From an uncultured delta proteobacterium (GTDB taxonomy: Bacteria > Myxococcota_A > Polyangia > Polyangiales > Polyangiaceae), in NCBI GenBank assembly GCA_903893335.1, contig CAITLX010000278.1:1-6054 (forward strand): a stretch of DNA of 6,054 bases, in the 5' to 3' direction. Below the pieces are notes generated by a model. The model had not been told where the DNA came from. It made no database searches and worked only from the letters and a program-made list of their open reading frames with translations. Made by a program: the position numbers and the translations under genes. Shown one piece after another: positions 5,966 through 6,054 of the stretch (position 1 is its first letter; every line of letters starts with the position of its first letter).

Positions 5966-6054
5966 ATGAGCCAAGAGTTCGAGCCGGTCATCGGCCTCGA
6001 GGTGCACGCGCAGCTGCTGACGCGGACGAAGGCGTTCTGCTCCTGCTCGACGTC
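5966..6054 (+). CDS. gatB: Asp-tRNA(Asn)/Glu-tRNA(Gln) amidotransferase subunit B, 5' end (partial)
   Basis: Only 29 codons are inside the window. The protein begins MSQEFEPVIGLEVHAQL and continues to FCSCST, matching the highly conserved GatB N-terminus (EPVIGLEVH...QL.T.TK.FC.C). GatB is the tRNA-binding kinase subunit of GatCAB, which activates misacylated Glu-tRNA(Gln) or Asp-tRNA(Asn) with ATP before GatA-supplied ammonia amidates it in the cytoplasm. The ATG at 5966 is the only start after an in-frame stop at 5930-5932. There is no recognisable Shine-Dalgarno upstream. Functionally it is unrelated to nuo and lies 92 nt downstream, so it is probably a separate transcription unit or a read-through partner. 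The rest of the gene lies beyond the edge. Confidence 0.93.
   Translation, partial: MSQEFEPVIGLEVHAQLLTRTKAFCSCST

Overview
This is a very GC-rich window with strongly G/C-biased third codon positions. Every gene is on the + strand. It carries the middle of a respiratory complex I (NADH:quinone oxidoreductase) operon, and a translation gene begins at its right edge. The order is nuoB (3' end only), nuoC, nuoD, nuoG, nuoH, nuoI, then the start of gatB. The composition, the separate nuoC and nuoD, the lack of nuoE and nuoF between nuoD and nuoG, and an enlarged NuoH fit a delta-proteobacterial, probably myxobacterial (Myxococcota), genome. That placement is inference from gene content, not from a phylogeny.

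Layout: positions 1-215 hold the last 70 codons of nuoB. nuoC begins with GTG at 212 and overlaps the nuoB stop. nuoD (788-2002) follows after 6 nt. A 41-nt gap precedes nuoG (2044-3621). nuoH (3628-5214) and nuoI (5226-5873) follow with 6-nt and 11-nt gaps. A 92-nt intergenic region (5874-5965) then contains GC-rich dyads, a direct repeat and a weak promoter-like motif, before the first 29 codons of gatB (5966 to the edge). No tRNA, rRNA, insertion sequence, CRISPR array or phage feature was seen.

How the genes work together: NuoB, C, D and I form the peripheral Q module that passes electrons through Fe-S clusters N6a, N6b and N2 to quinone at the NuoB/NuoD interface. NuoH is the membrane subunit that seats this module and forms the quinone entry chamber. 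NuoG is the large Fe-S subunit of the NADH-input arm. Its usual partners NuoE and NuoF (FMN/NADH site), and the proton-pumping subunits NuoJ-N, are not encoded here, so they must lie elsewhere if the enzyme is complete.

The points most worth a second look are the architecture of NuoH (528 aa, with a probable inserted helical hairpin next to the quinone entry region, a long second loop and an extra C-terminal helix), a compact NuoG (525 aa) that still has the four ligands of cluster N7, and the structured nuoI-gatB intergenic DNA. I see no wholly new system: this is core metabolism with lineage-specific modifications.
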